Of a DNA stretch of 64,000 nt, positions 41,880 to 50,746 are shown one piece after another; positions within the stretch are counted from its first letter, which is position 1, and each line of letters starts with the position of its first letter. The position numbers and the translations under genes are program-made. The notes beneath the pieces were generated by a model. The model was given only the letters and a program-made list of their open reading frames with translations. It did not search any database and was not told where the DNA came from. Source of the stretch: Desulfofalx alkaliphila DSM 12257 (GTDB taxonomy: Bacteria; Bacillota; Desulfotomaculia; Desulfotomaculales; Desulfohalotomaculaceae); the NCBI RefSeq assembly GCF_000711975.1, contig NZ_JONT01000012.1, forward strand, positions 27,967-91,966, written 5' to 3'.

Positions 41880-42686
41880 TTACACTGACATATCCTTTTT
41901 CTCTTCTTTGGCAATTTTATTGCGCCTCTTAGTGTAAATGTACATGCCTGACAAAAGACCGCCCCAGGCAACAATCACAGGTGGGGTATACTTTAAGAAC
42001 TCATGGCTGTATTCAGGTATAGGCCTTGTGGTAACATCTGTACGGAATCCTAGCTGCTCAAAAGGTACGTCTGAAATATAAAGCCAGTTTGTACCTCCTG
42101 CTTCATGTTCTCCGTAAATATGCTTTACGTACTTGTCGTCGCTTTCAATGGTTTTTCTGGCCAGAGCCAACAACTCATCTCTGTCACCAAAGGTCATTAC
42201 GTTGGTGGGGCATACCCCTACGCAGGCCGGAGCCTCTCCTTTTTCAATGCGGCCAAAGCACATTTGACACTTTGTTACCAATGGGAAAGTCTGATCCCAT
42301 TGAAACTTTGGAACATTAAAGGGACATGCTAACATGCAATAACGACAACCTACGCAAAGATGTGGATAGTATATGGTGGCGCCGCTTTCGGTGCGCTGAA
42401 ATGCCCTTGAGAAACAAGCAGATTCGCATGCCGGTTGTTGACAGTGCAGACACTGGTTCTTTACAAAGCGGAATACCGGTTGTCCGTCTTTTTCCACCGC
42501 ATGAAATCTAACAGCTGTCCAGTTTTTATCGGATAACTTTGCATCGGGTCCCTGATCGGGAAACTTATCATCAAACTTTAAATCATTCCACATTTTACAG
42601 GCTAAGGAACAGCTACCACAGCCAACGCATTTACTCAAGTCAATTAATACACCCTTACCCGGTGTGTCAAATTTATTATATGCCAT
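41880..42686 (-). CDS. HybA-like Fe-S protein, four [4Fe-4S] type, with C-terminal anchor
   Basis: 268 aa. Cysteine motifs: CVGCGSCSLAC (near 17-27), CLHCQQPAC, CVGCRYCMLAC and CQMCFG...CVGVCP, the four-cluster HybA/NrfC-type layout. One membrane helix near 232-250 (FLKYTPPVIVAWGGLLSGMYIYT). No Tat motif, so it may ride with the Tat-exported catalytic partner. Lies between HydA and the NrfD-like gene. Confidence 0.9.
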   Translation of the reverse strand: MAYNKFDTPGKGVLIDLSKCVGCGSCSLACKMWNDLKFDDKFPDQGPDAKLSDKNWTAVRFHAVEKDGQPVFRFVKNQCLHCQQPACESACFSRAFQRTESGATIYYPHLCVGCRYCMLACPFNVPKFQWDQTFPLVTKCQMCFGRIEKGEAPACVGVCPTNVMTFGDRDELLALARKTIESDDKYVKHIYGEHEAGGTNWLYISDVPFEQLGFRTDVTTRPIPEYSHEFLKYTPPVIVAWGGLLSGMYIYTKRRNKIAKEEKKDMSV

Positions 42687-42713
42687 TAATTCTCACCTCC
42701 TAAAACCTTTCGT

Positions 42714-44267
42714 TTAACTTAACTTTTTAGCCACAAAATTATCTCCGCGGTCCGTGTACTTAGTGTGCAACAGCTTGTAGGCCAGCTCACTAATAGGATG
42801 ATCTAGGAAGGTTTCGTATAATTCGATAACCTCTTTATTCTCATGACTTTCTCTTAATTTATAAGAGGCGTCCTTTTGATACAGACTTGCGATGCGGGCT
42901 TCACGCACCTCGTCAGAGGGTGGCAATGAAGTACGGGGTTGTCCACCGCCGGATACACACCCGCCGGGACAGCACATAAACTCAATAAAGTGATAGGGGG
43001 ATTCTCCCCTGCGCACAGCCTCTAACACAGGGCGTGCGTTGCCCAGTCCGTGAACAACGGCAATTCTTAGCGTGCCGGTGCCGGGTATTTCTAAAGAGGC
43101 TTCCTTCACACCTTCCAAACCGCGAACAGGTGTTAAGTTAAACAATACTTCAGGCGCGGGTTGATTGGTTAGTACAAAGTAGGCGGTACGCACCGCTGCT
43201 TCCATAACACCGCCGGTGGCGCCGAAAATCAATCCGGCTCCGGAACCTTCACCCATCATAGGATCGTACTCTTCCTCCGGCAGAGCAGCGAGATCTATGC
43301 CGTAGTGTTTAATTAAGCGCGCCAACTCTCTGGTGGTTAAAACAATATCCACGTCGCGAATTTCCTCTTCGGAATTCCAGTATTGGCCGGCGTCATTCAT
43401 TTCAGGTCTGGCCGCTTCAAACTTTTTGGCTGTGCAAGGCATAATTGACACAGAAACGATGTTTTTCGGGTCAATGTTGTTTTGCTTTGCATAATAAGTT
43501 TTTACCAAGGCACCAAACATTTGCTGTGGTGACTTACAGGTTGATAGGTTGGGAATTAAATACGGGTAGTAGTACTCACAGAATTTAATCCACCCTGGGC
43601 TACATGAAGTAAACTGAGGCAGAGGACGCCCTGTTTCTTTGCCAGTTATTCGGTTAATTAACTCCGTGCCTTCTTCTAAAATAGTGAGGTCGGCAGTGAA
43701 GTTGGTGTCAAATACTCTGTCAAAACCCATCTGTTTTAGCGCTGCAACCTGTTGACCCTGTACCCATGAACCGGCGGGCAGCCCAAATTCTTCACCAAGA
43801 GCCACTCTGGTGGCAGGTGCAGTTTGAACTACCACAAACTTGTCTGGGTCTTCAAGGGCTTCGATAACCTTTTGCACTTCATCCCTTTCGGTTATGGCTG
43901 CAGTGGGACACCATAGAGCACACTGACCACAGTTGACGCAAACGATGTTGTCTTTAATGGGCAACTGGTAGTAACCGAATACCGACTGTACCTTTTGACA
44001 AACCTCTACACACTGTCCGCAAAGGATACACTTTTCGTCGTCCCGAGTTAAAGACGGGCTAAATGGGTCCAGGGGAACGCGTCCCCGCACTTGGGTTGGC
44101 CAGGAACTGGCTACCTGGTACTGTTGGGGTAACCATCCGCCGCCACCGGCAGGCTCTTTGGAGCAACCTGCCAAAGTTGCTGTGGCACCGACCAAACCCA
44201 ATGTTCCCATCATCTTAAGGAAATTGCGCCTGGTCACTTCTTTTTCTCGTGCCTTTTGCTTGTCCAT
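42714..44267 (-). CDS. Tat-exported [FeFe]-hydrogenase lipoprotein, catalytic subunit
   Basis: 517 aa. The N-terminus holds a Tat motif TRRNFLKMMG (about 12-21) and a lipobox LAGC (about 33-36), so it is likely an outer-surface lipoprotein. Two 4Fe-4S motifs follow (CILCGQCVEVC, CVNCGQCALWC). The H-cluster motifs are catalytic type: TSCSPGW, MPCTAKKFE and CCPGGCVSGGGQP. With HybA- and NrfD-like partners it should oxidise H2 outside the membrane and feed menaquinone. ATG 44267 with GGGGAGG. Maturases HydEFG are not in the window. Confidence 0.93.
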   Translation of the reverse strand: MDKQKAREKEVTRRNFLKMMGTLGLVGATATLAGCSKEPAGGGGWLPQQYQVASSWPTQVRGRVPLDPFSPSLTRDDEKCILCGQCVEVCQKVQSVFGYYQLPIKDNIVCVNCGQCALWCPTAAITERDEVQKVIEALEDPDKFVVVQTAPATRVALGEEFGLPAGSWVQGQQVAALKQMGFDRVFDTNFTADLTILEEGTELINRITGKETGRPLPQFTSCSPGWIKFCEYYYPYLIPNLSTCKSPQQMFGALVKTYYAKQNNIDPKNIVSVSIMPCTAKKFEAARPEMNDAGQYWNSEEEIRDVDIVLTTRELARLIKHYGIDLAALPEEEYDPMMGEGSGAGLIFGATGGVMEAAVRTAYFVLTNQPAPEVLFNLTPVRGLEGVKEASLEIPGTGTLRIAVVHGLGNARPVLEAVRRGESPYHFIEFMCCPGGCVSGGGQPRTSLPPSDEVREARIASLYQKDASYKLRESHENKEVIELYETFLDHPISELAYKLLHTKYTDRGDNFVAKKLS

Positions 44268-44734
44268 ATGCTTACCTCCCCGCTTTCTACAAATATTAGG
44301 CTAAAGCCCATGATACCGGGCCGATGCCCATATTTGATTATTTTAAGCGACATTTAATTTCTAAGGACAGGATTGTTATAAAATTCACGTAATTCGAAAT
44401 TATTACACTTTTCTACAAGCTCCGAGCATAAAGCTAATTAATAGCTTCTTAATTATAATACTACCATAAAATCATGCAAAAATCACATATTTATCTATCA
44501 AAAACCCCTATAAAGAATATTTTTTGTAGAAAAATGTAAAAAATACAAATTAGAATAATTCCATCCTGTCTTTGCAGCTAAAATAATATTAGACAAAAGC
44601 ATATAAAATCCTTTATTTCTGAAAAAAGTAATGAAAAATATTTAACTTTGTTAGATATTTATAGGTGTAAGATAAAACCACAGACTTTGTCATATAAGAG
44701 CAAAATATGGGTTTTATACTGGGTTGACATAAAT
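44268..44734. other. Long AT-rich upstream region of the hydrogenase operon
   Basis: 467 bases, about 70% AT by eye, no gene. A loose inverted repeat ATAAAACC...GGTTTTAT spans about 44671-44718. It must hold the hydrogenase promoter on the minus strand, but I could not pick one confidently among the many AT-rich hexamers. No clear Fnr or Rex site is visible. Confidence 0.5.
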
Positions 44735-44760
44735 AAAGACCGAGACTCTCTCGGTCTTTT
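44735..44760. terminator. Terminator after the ferredoxin gene
   Basis: AAAGACCGAGA/TCTCGGTCTTT perfect stem and T-run, on the far side of the ferredoxin stop. Confidence 0.75.
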
Positions 44761-44798
44761 AATGATATTCAGAAACCATAAGGTATTTCAAGTAACAA

Positions 44799-44987
44799 TT
44801 ATAGTTCTTGTACTGTAAAGCAGTCGTTGGGGCAAATTTCAACACAGGTTTCGCAACCCATGCATTCTGCAGGATCGCCGGTAACTTCTGCTTTTCCGTC
44901 TACCATTTCCATTAAACTAACAGGGCATGGGGCTACGCATTCGCCACAACCTTCACATTTGCTTGAATCAAGAGATACCATGTACAT
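44799..44987 (-). CDS. 2[4Fe-4S] ferredoxin
   Basis: 62 aa from ATG 44987, AAGGAGG 9 bases upstream. Two cluster motifs CEGCGECVAPC and CMGCETCVEIC with an acidic linker, the bacterial 2[4Fe-4S] type. Soluble electron carrier. Monocistronic, ahead of the hydrogenase operon on the same strand but separated by a terminator and 460 bases. Confidence 0.9.
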   Translation of the reverse strand: MYMVSLDSSKCEGCGECVAPCPVSLMEMVDGKAEVTGDPAECMGCETCVEICPNDCFTVQEL

Positions 44988-45138
44988 TAAAACCAACCTC
45001 CTTAAATATATCTAAATAGTAAACTGACAAATTAAATTATGCTATATTATTCTGAAAAAGGCAAGGGGTATTTTGCTTCAAATTATGGTAGACTTGTGCA
45101 AAAGGACCTGGGTAAAAAATGCCCGGTAAGAGGATATC

Positions 45139-45165
45139 ATTTGACAATGTCAAATAATATATAAT
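45139..45165 (+). promoter_or_regulatory. Perfect 17-bp palindrome overlapping a promoter for the 45195 operon
   Basis: ATTTGACA-A-TGTCAAAT at 45139-45155. It contains a TTGACA and is followed by TATAAT at 45160-45165 (spacing 13, short for sigma-A, so the true -10 may differ). The palindrome covers the -35, as expected of a repressor operator. Confidence 0.55.
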
Positions 45166-45194
45166 AGAGTTAATAAACATTGGGGGGCTAAATA

Positions 45195-45539
45195 ATGTCT
45201 TTGGATTTTTCTGAACTGCTTGTTGGTAAAAATGATAAGGTTGACCAGGTTGAAATTTTAGTTTCCGATGAGAGCTTACTTAATAAGGAAGTCAAAGAGG
45301 TAACTTTATTTTATAACATTGTGGGGGAAGGCCGCTTTAAAATGTTCCGTAACAACAAAATGGAGTTAATATTTGTACATGTCACCGATGACTGGATGAG
45401 GCAGGCCAAAATAAATATCGGTGATTATAGCGGTCAGTTAAATATTAAAGCCACCTGGGACAATGAGCAGGACACCTTGTCAGTGAAGGCAGAGGACGGT
45501 ACCCATCAGGAGGTAACTGCCATTCAAATTGATAATTAA
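45195..45539 (+). CDS. Hypothetical protein, first gene of an uncharacterised operon
   Basis: 114 aa, beta-rich with alternating hydrophobic residues (KVDQVEILVSDES, VTLFYNIVGEGRFKMF, LIFVHVTDDW, GDYSGQLNIKATW). Soluble, no cysteines. TGGGGGG site 9 bases upstream of ATG 45195. Leads a run of six plus-strand genes with gaps of a few to 70 bases. No family recognised. Confidence 0.65.
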   Translation: MSLDFSELLVGKNDKVDQVEILVSDESLLNKEVKEVTLFYNIVGEGRFKMFRNNKMELIFVHVTDDWMRQAKINIGDYSGQLNIKATWDNEQDTLSVKAEDGTHQEVTAIQIDN

Positions 45540-45551
45540 GGGGTTGTAACA

Positions 45552-45794
45552 GTGGGACTGCCTGGCTTAAAAGAAAAGTTATACCGACAAATGTGGGAAC
45601 AGCCTGAAATTTATGCCCACCGCATTATGTTGGAAGTGGGTTTGCCCTGGAAAGATAATGCAATGCTGCATTTTCGCTGCACCAAACGCATGTCAACGGA
45701 AAAAAAGCGACAGTACTGGTTGGAGCAAAGGGATGAGGTTGATGCTGCCTTTGAAATTTGGTATGCTACCGGTAAAACCTCATTGGACGAATAG
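45552..45794 (+). CDS. Small hypothetical protein
   Basis: 80 aa from GTG 45552, 12 bases after the previous gene. Tryptophan- and Lys/Arg-rich, helical (GLKEKLYRQMWEQPEIYAHRIM, KRMSTEKKRQYWLEQRDEVDAAFEIWYATG). Could be a small nucleic-acid or protein binder. Second gene of the operon; unknown. Confidence 0.6.
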   Translation: MGLPGLKEKLYRQMWEQPEIYAHRIMLEVGLPWKDNAMLHFRCTKRMSTEKKRQYWLEQRDEVDAAFEIWYATGKTSLDE

Positions 45795-45864
45795 TACATT
45801 TTACCGCGATGGGGTATAATTATAATGTAATTATTTAGAAATTAACAGATATAGGAGGGCCTTC

Positions 45865-46305
45865 ATGAAAGAACAAACCATTGAAGAAATTATAGAAGAA
45901 TACGGTGGTGCTGCTTACAGCCCGGATTTTGGTGCTTGGGCAGAACTTGAGTACGAAGAAAATGGACAAGACTATAAACGTACCACTATGGTAATAGGTA
46001 ATCCCCAGTGGTCCGGCGCATTGGATTTGGTGCAGGGTGAGTACTTGTGGAAGTGGGCCTTTGATTCAGAAAACGATCTTTACTTTTTACTTCTCACCTG
46101 GCACAGCGGTTTAAGACTGCCCATTGCCTTTGATAAAGAAGGGGCAGGGAAGATGTTATTTGACCCTGAGGCTAAAAAGAAGTTTGATATAATGATTGTG
46201 GATCAACCGGTAATGCCCAGAAACTGGGATGAAGGCAACTTGAAATTCACTGTTCTGTGGGATGTTGAATTTAAAAAGGCTAAGGAAGCATCTTGGCCGG
46301 AATAA
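45865..46305 (+). CDS. Hypothetical protein
   Basis: 146 aa, acidic, soluble, with several Trp residues (WAELEYEENGQDYKR, GNPQWSGALDLVQGEYLWKWAFD, FLLLTWHSGLRLPIAF). RBS AGGAGGGCC before ATG 45865. A TATAAT precedes it (about 45814-45819), so it may also have its own promoter. Third gene of the operon; no family recognised. Confidence 0.65.
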   Translation: MKEQTIEEIIEEYGGAAYSPDFGAWAELEYEENGQDYKRTTMVIGNPQWSGALDLVQGEYLWKWAFDSENDLYFLLLTWHSGLRLPIAFDKEGAGKMLFDPEAKKKFDIMIVDQPVMPRNWDEGNLKFTVLWDVEFKKAKEASWPE

Positions 46306-46321
46306 GTGACGGGGTGACAGT

Positions 46322-46825
46322 ATGGGTTCCAGCGGTGTAAAAAAAAGCAGGCCTGTCAGTAAAGGGCTGTTGAAAAGGGTTTCTCTTTATATTAGGGATA
46401 ACGCCATTAATGGTAAGTGCATACAGGATGAGGAGACCATGGCTTACCACCTGGGCTTAACCGTTGAAACGGTTAATAGGGTAATTGAACAGTTAAAGGA
46501 AAACAAATTGGTAATGGTGGAGGAGAGCAAAAAAGCTAATCTTCCCAATGCATATATATATTTAGGAGACGGAGCTGCCAGTAGGCTGGTGCTGGAAACG
46601 GGCCAACGCAGTGAAGACCTAATAGCAATGCTGGATAGGGCGGATTTAAGTGAAGATGTAAAAAACTTAATTTTAGACTATGATGAAAAAGTTAGGGAAC
46701 TGCTCTATGAGATGCAGCAGCAAACCCAGGAACTGGAGCAGCATCGCAGTTTTAAGGACAGTATTGTTAAGGTAAATGAAACTCCGGATGGTTTGGTGCA
46801 AGTAATTGCCAGAAGAAGGCCTTAA
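46322..46825 (+). CDS. Helix-turn-helix regulator-like protein
   Basis: 167 aa. Residues about 15-65 resemble the Crp- or GntR-type winged helix: SLYIRDNAINGKCIQDEETMAYHLGLTVETVNRVIEQLKENKLVMV, with the recognition helix LTVETVNRVIEQL. C-terminal part is coiled (LLYEMQQQTQELEQHRSF). No ligand domain of Crp is seen. A good candidate for autoregulating the operon through the upstream palindrome. Confidence 0.7.
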   Translation: MGSSGVKKSRPVSKGLLKRVSLYIRDNAINGKCIQDEETMAYHLGLTVETVNRVIEQLKENKLVMVEESKKANLPNAYIYLGDGAASRLVLETGQRSEDLIAMLDRADLSEDVKNLILDYDEKVRELLYEMQQQTQELEQHRSFKDSIVKVNETPDGLVQVIARRRP

Positions 46826-46837
46826 GGGGGTTCTTTA

Positions 46838-47017
46838 ATGACAATATCCGAAGCCATAAAAAAGTGGGAGCGGGATACCACTGTTTACATTCATTATAGT
46901 CGTGAAATGAAAACCTCAGAATACAACCAAGGATTTGCCGATGGGTTAGAAATGGCAGTAAAGTCCTTGAAGTCAGCCTTAAAGGAATATCCTGATTTGG
47001 AGCAAGGGAGTGAGTGA
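46838..47017 (+). CDS. Small hypothetical protein
   Basis: 59 aa from ATG 46838 after AAGGGGG, 12 bases past the regulator gene. Charged helical peptide (MTISEAIKKWERDTTVYIHYSREM, then YNQGFADGLEMAVKSLKSALKEY). Ends TGA 47015. Tightly packed between two operon genes and with a proper ribosome site, so probably real. Unknown. Confidence 0.6.
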   Translation: MTISEAIKKWERDTTVYIHYSREMKTSEYNQGFADGLEMAVKSLKSALKEYPDLEQGSE

Positions 47018-47019
47018 CC

Positions 47020-47217
47020 TTGAGTCAATCTGTTTACAGTGTTGTAAAGCTACTAAATAATGAAGTTGATGATGTTGCTGTTTTCGACAATGAAGAGGCA
47101 GCCACTGCTTACGCGGAAGAAATAGCCGGCCGGGAAGACTATCAACTGATAAATATAATGTGGACCAAAATCAATAATACCAATATGCAAGTAACTTTAA
47201 AAGAAATGAGAAAATAA
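47020..47217 (+). CDS. Small hypothetical protein, last gene of the operon
   Basis: 65 aa from TTG 47020 with AGGGAG 9 bases upstream, 2 bases after the previous stop. The core VFDNEEAATAYAEEIAGREDYQLINIMWTKI resembles small alpha/beta domains. Hairpin terminator follows at once. Confidence 0.6.
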   Translation: MSQSVYSVVKLLNNEVDDVAVFDNEEAATAYAEEIAGREDYQLINIMWTKINNTNMQVTLKEMRK

Positions 47218-47248
47218 ACTAAAAGGCGCCCCAGGGGCGCCTTTTAGT
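47218..47248. terminator. Operon terminator
   Basis: ACTAAAAGGCGCC/GGCGCCTTTTAGT perfect stem; ends the six-gene operon and faces the zinc-ribbon gene. Confidence 0.85.
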
Positions 47249-47281
47249 TTATTGCTTAGCTTTAAGCCTTAGAAGCTGTTT

Positions 47282-47584
47282 TTAGTAATTTCTGCTGGCG
47301 TTAAAACAGTCGCGGCAGTATACGGGGCGGTTGCCGGAAGGCTCAAAGGGTACTTCCGTTTCTACACCACATTGTGCACAAACTACTGCATACATTTGTC
47401 TGGGGCCTCTGCTGCGAAAGCCGTTGCCTTGTTTACGTGCTTGCTGTTTGCGGGCGTTGCGGCAATGGGGGCAGCGGGCAGGTTCGTTTTCAAAGCCCTT
47501 TGCTGCGTAAAATTCCTGCTCCCCTGCAGTAAAGGTAAAGTCGTTTCCACAGTCTTTACAATTTAAAGTTTTGTCAGAATACAC
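47282..47584 (-). CDS. Zinc-ribbon domain protein
   Basis: 100 aa from GTG 47584 (GGGAG 9 bases upstream); this start gives the usual Y-x-DKTL beginning of the family. Cysteines form two knuckle pairs: CKDCGNDF with CPHCRNARK, and CAQCGVETEVPF with CRDCF. The family is a common small zinc-binding or RNA-contact protein, expressed in many Firmicutes; function not established. Confidence 0.85.
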   Translation of the reverse strand: MYSDKTLNCKDCGNDFTFTAGEQEFYAAKGFENEPARCPHCRNARKQQARKQGNGFRSRGPRQMYAVVCAQCGVETEVPFEPSGNRPVYCRDCFNASRNY

Positions 47585-47847
47585 CGAGGATCTCTCCCGT
47601 TTAATATTACTCCCTAGAGGCAAATCCAACCCCTATCACTCGCCACCTGTTTGTTTACATATGGGAGGTAGAAAAGTTTAACCTTTAGAGGCAAAATCAG
47701 TATATCTTAATTGCCAACAAAAAACAACAGGTTAATTGTAACAAGCTGATTAAGTTAGAATTGGTTGTTCATTCCTCGGATAGATACAAGCAAATCCGCA
47801 GAGAATAATTGAGAAATCTTGTAATGATTATGGGGGGTGAAGGTGCC

Positions 47848-50415
47848 ATGATTGATAATCTTGTGCAAAGGGCTTTGACGGCACGGGATGCATTTTTACA
47901 ACTAAATCAAGAGCAGGTGGATAAGATTGTTAAAAGCATGGCATTGGCCGGTTTGGATAAGCATATGGAACTGGCAAAAATGGCAGTGGAGGAGACCGGG
48001 AGAGGGGTATACGAAGATAAGATAACTAAAAACATCTTTGCCACCGAATACATTTATCATAGCATTAAGTATGAAAAGACGGCGGGTATTATTAATGAAA
48101 ATGAAGAAGAGGATTACTACGAAGTTGCCGAGCCGCTGGGGGTGGTGGCGGCGGTTATTCCGGTTACCAACCCCACTTCCACCACCATGTTCAAGGCCTT
48201 AATTTGTGCCAAAAGCAGAAATCCGGTTATTTTTAGTTTTCACCCCGGGGCCCAGCGGTGCAGCGCCGAAGCGGCCAGAATAATGTATCAGGCCGGGCTG
48301 GAGGCCGGTGCACCGGAAAATTTTATTTCCTGGATTGAGCAGCCGTCAATTGAATCCACCCAAGCATTGATGGAGCACTTTGGGGTGGCCTTAATATTGG
48401 CAACCGGTGGCGCCAAACTGGTGTGCGCCGCCTATAGTGCAGGAAAACCGGCCCTTGGGGTTGGCCCTGGCAATGTACCCTGCTACATAGAGAAGTCAGC
48501 AAAAATAAACCGAGCCATTACCGATTTGATACTTAGTAAAACCTTTGATAACGGACTTATTTGTGCCTCTGAACAGGCTGTTATTGTGGATCGGGAAATT
48601 GCCGACCGGACGGTGCACTTATTAAAGGAAAACGGCTGCTACTTTTTAAATCCAACTGAAATTGACCGGCTCACCGCTGTTGCCGTAAGCGAAGACCGCA
48701 CCCATATCAACCCCCAAATAGTGGGCCAGTCGGCACCTGTTATCGCTCAAATGGCCGGCTTGTCTGTTCCTGCATCCACTAAGATACTGGTGGCGCCATT
48801 GGAAGGTGTGGGACCTGATTATCCCCTATCCCAGGAAAAGCTTTCTCCGATACTGGCTTTTTACTTGGCCGATGATCACAATCAGGCCATAGAACGATGT
48901 GTACAAATGGTGGAATTTGGCGGACTGGGTCATTCGGCGGTGATACATTCAGAAAACCAAGAAATAATTAAAAAGTTTTCTGATACCATACGGGTGGGAA
49001 GAATAATTGTGAATTCACCCTGTACCCACGGCGCCATTGGCGATCTGTACAACACCAACATTCCCTCACTGACCTTGGGTTGTGGGTCGTACGGGCGCAA
49101 TTCTACTACCTCAAATGTGAGTGTGAAAAACTTGATCAATGTGAAACGGGTTGCCAAGCGCAAGGAGAAAATGCAGTGGTTTAAGGTGCCGGACAGAATT
49201 TATTTTATGCCCGGTTCGGTACAATATTTAAGTAAGGTGCCAAATGTTGAACGGGTGCTGATAGTAACAGATAAGGTGATGATTGAGCTGGGCTATGTGG
49301 ATAAGGTGGTTTATCATTTGCGCAAGCGGCAAAATCATGTGGCCATCGAGGTTTTTGACCGGGTGGAACCGGACCCGCCATTGGAGATGGTTAACTTAGG
49401 TGTGGATGTCATGAAGCGGTTTAAGCCCGACACACTTATAGCCCTGGGGGGAGGTTCAGCCATTGATGCGGCCAAGGGGATGTGGCTTTTCTATGAGCAC
49501 CCCCAGGTACAGTTTGAGTTCTTACGTTTAAAATTTATAGATATTCGCAAACGCACCTATAAATATCCCAAGCTGGGACGCAAAGTAAAGCTTATTGCCA
49601 TACCGACCACCAGCGGCACCGGATCAGAGGTGACGGCTTTTACCGTTATTAGCGATAAGGGCTTGCAAATAAAGTATCCCTTGGCGGATTATGAACTTAC
49701 ACCGGATGTGGCCATAATAGATTCGGATTTTGTGATGTCTATTCCGCCGGAAGTTACCGCCGACACAGGAATAGATGTGCTTACCCATGCCATAGAAGCC
49801 TATGTATCGGTGATGGCATCGGACTACACCGATGCCCTGGCCATGAAAGCCATAGAACTGGTGTTTAAGTACCTACCCCGGGCCTATAGGAATGGTGATA
49901 ATAAGGAAGCGAGGACAAAAATGCATAATGCTTCTACCATGGCCGGTATGGCCTTTACCAACGCATTTTTAGGAATAAATCACAGTTTAGCCCATAAATT
50001 AGGTGGCCAGTTCGGCATATCCCACGGGCGGGCCAACGCAATTATGCTGCCCCACGTCATAGCTTATAACGCATCGCCGCCCAGTAAGTTTGCTTCTTTT
50101 CCTAACTATGAGCATTATGTGGCCCATATTAAATACCAGGAAATAGCTAAGAATTTAGGTCTGCCTGCCGGAGACCCCACCGAGGGTGTGAACAGTCTAA
50201 TCAATGCCATTTATAATTTGCTGCGAGAACTTAACATGCCCCTTTCTTTGGCACAGACCGGTATAAATGAAAGGGAATTCGAGGCGGCGGTGGACCAACT
50301 GGCCGAGCGGGCCTTTGAAGACCAGTGTACCACCAGCAATCCCCGAATGCCCCTGATAGCCGAACTGGCTCAATTATACCGACAGGCCTATAAGGGAGAA
50401 GAAGTACCACTTTAA
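47848..50415 (+). CDS. adhE: Bifunctional aldehyde-alcohol dehydrogenase
   Basis: 855 aa from ATG 47848; an earlier ATG at 47824 is less well spaced. N-terminal CoA-acylating aldehyde dehydrogenase with catalytic Cys in NGLICASEQAV; C-terminal iron-dependent alcohol dehydrogenase with GGGSAIDAAKGMW, TTSGTGSEVTAF and a His-rich GINHSLAHKLGGQFGISHGRAN. It converts acetyl-CoA to ethanol using two NADH, and can form spirosomes. The 260-base gap upstream should hold its promoter; no clear Rex site is visible. Confidence 0.95.
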   Translation: MIDNLVQRALTARDAFLQLNQEQVDKIVKSMALAGLDKHMELAKMAVEETGRGVYEDKITKNIFATEYIYHSIKYEKTAGIINENEEEDYYEVAEPLGVVAAVIPVTNPTSTTMFKALICAKSRNPVIFSFHPGAQRCSAEAARIMYQAGLEAGAPENFISWIEQPSIESTQALMEHFGVALILATGGAKLVCAAYSAGKPALGVGPGNVPCYIEKSAKINRAITDLILSKTFDNGLICASEQAVIVDREIADRTVHLLKENGCYFLNPTEIDRLTAVAVSEDRTHINPQIVGQSAPVIAQMAGLSVPASTKILVAPLEGVGPDYPLSQEKLSPILAFYLADDHNQAIERCVQMVEFGGLGHSAVIHSENQEIIKKFSDTIRVGRIIVNSPCTHGAIGDLYNTNIPSLTLGCGSYGRNSTTSNVSVKNLINVKRVAKRKEKMQWFKVPDRIYFMPGSVQYLSKVPNVERVLIVTDKVMIELGYVDKVVYHLRKRQNHVAIEVFDRVEPDPPLEMVNLGVDVMKRFKPDTLIALGGGSAIDAAKGMWLFYEHPQVQFEFLRLKFIDIRKRTYKYPKLGRKVKLIAIPTTSGTGSEVTAFTVISDKGLQIKYPLADYELTPDVAIIDSDFVMSIPPEVTADTGIDVLTHAIEAYVSVMASDYTDALAMKAIELVFKYLPRAYRNGDNKEARTKMHNASTMAGMAFTNAFLGINHSLAHKLGGQFGISHGRANAIMLPHVIAYNASPPSKFASFPNYEHYVAHIKYQEIAKNLGLPAGDPTEGVNSLINAIYNLLRELNMPLSLAQTGINEREFEAAVDQLAERAFEDQCTTSNPRMPLIAELAQLYRQAYKGEEVPL

Positions 50416-50434
50416 AAGTTTTTTCACAAAAAGG

Positions 50435-50467
50435 AATCCCGCCGGTTCTATCACCGCCGGGATTTAT
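50435..50467. terminator. Terminator after adhE
   Basis: AATCCCGCCGGT/ACCGCCGGGATT stem, 6-base loop, T-rich. Confidence 0.75.
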
Positions 50468-50565
50468 TCTTTTGGCTTTAACTCTTCCAGCCCCACCGAA
50501 CAAAGTATTTCATCTAAAAGTTCTTTGTTAACTTCAAAAATATCAATTACAGCCTGATCTTTCAA
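50464..50565 (-). CDS. Possible 33-aa acidic small protein
   Basis: TTG start at 50565 (or 50568) after AAGGGGTGA; reads MKDQAVIDIFEVNKELL and ends in KPKE. Stop at 50464 is inside the adhE terminator, which would also end its transcript. Convincing ribosome site, but length and lack of homologs make it tentative. Confidence 0.4.
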   Translation of the reverse strand: MKDQAVIDIFEVNKELLDEILCSVGLEELKPKE

Positions 50566-50746
50566 CAAAAATCACCCCTTATAAAGTGTTGACTTTATCA
50601 TTCTATGCAGCTGTGGAATAAATAGTACTATAAAATGAACGGAAAAGTTGGTGCTGCGGGTGCGTCCCGGCAGTAAGTTGAAGGCAGGAAAGACAGCAAG
50701 GACGTTGAATGATATAATGCAATACATTTAGAAAGGTGGAAGTATA

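Noticed and set aside
47640..47847. Rex operator before adhE
   Set aside because: A TTGTTACAATTAAC-like stretch exists, but the second half-site is two bases too close for the Rex consensus.
50231..50503. Minus-strand frame overlapping the adhE end
   Set aside because: Shadow of the adhE coding region.
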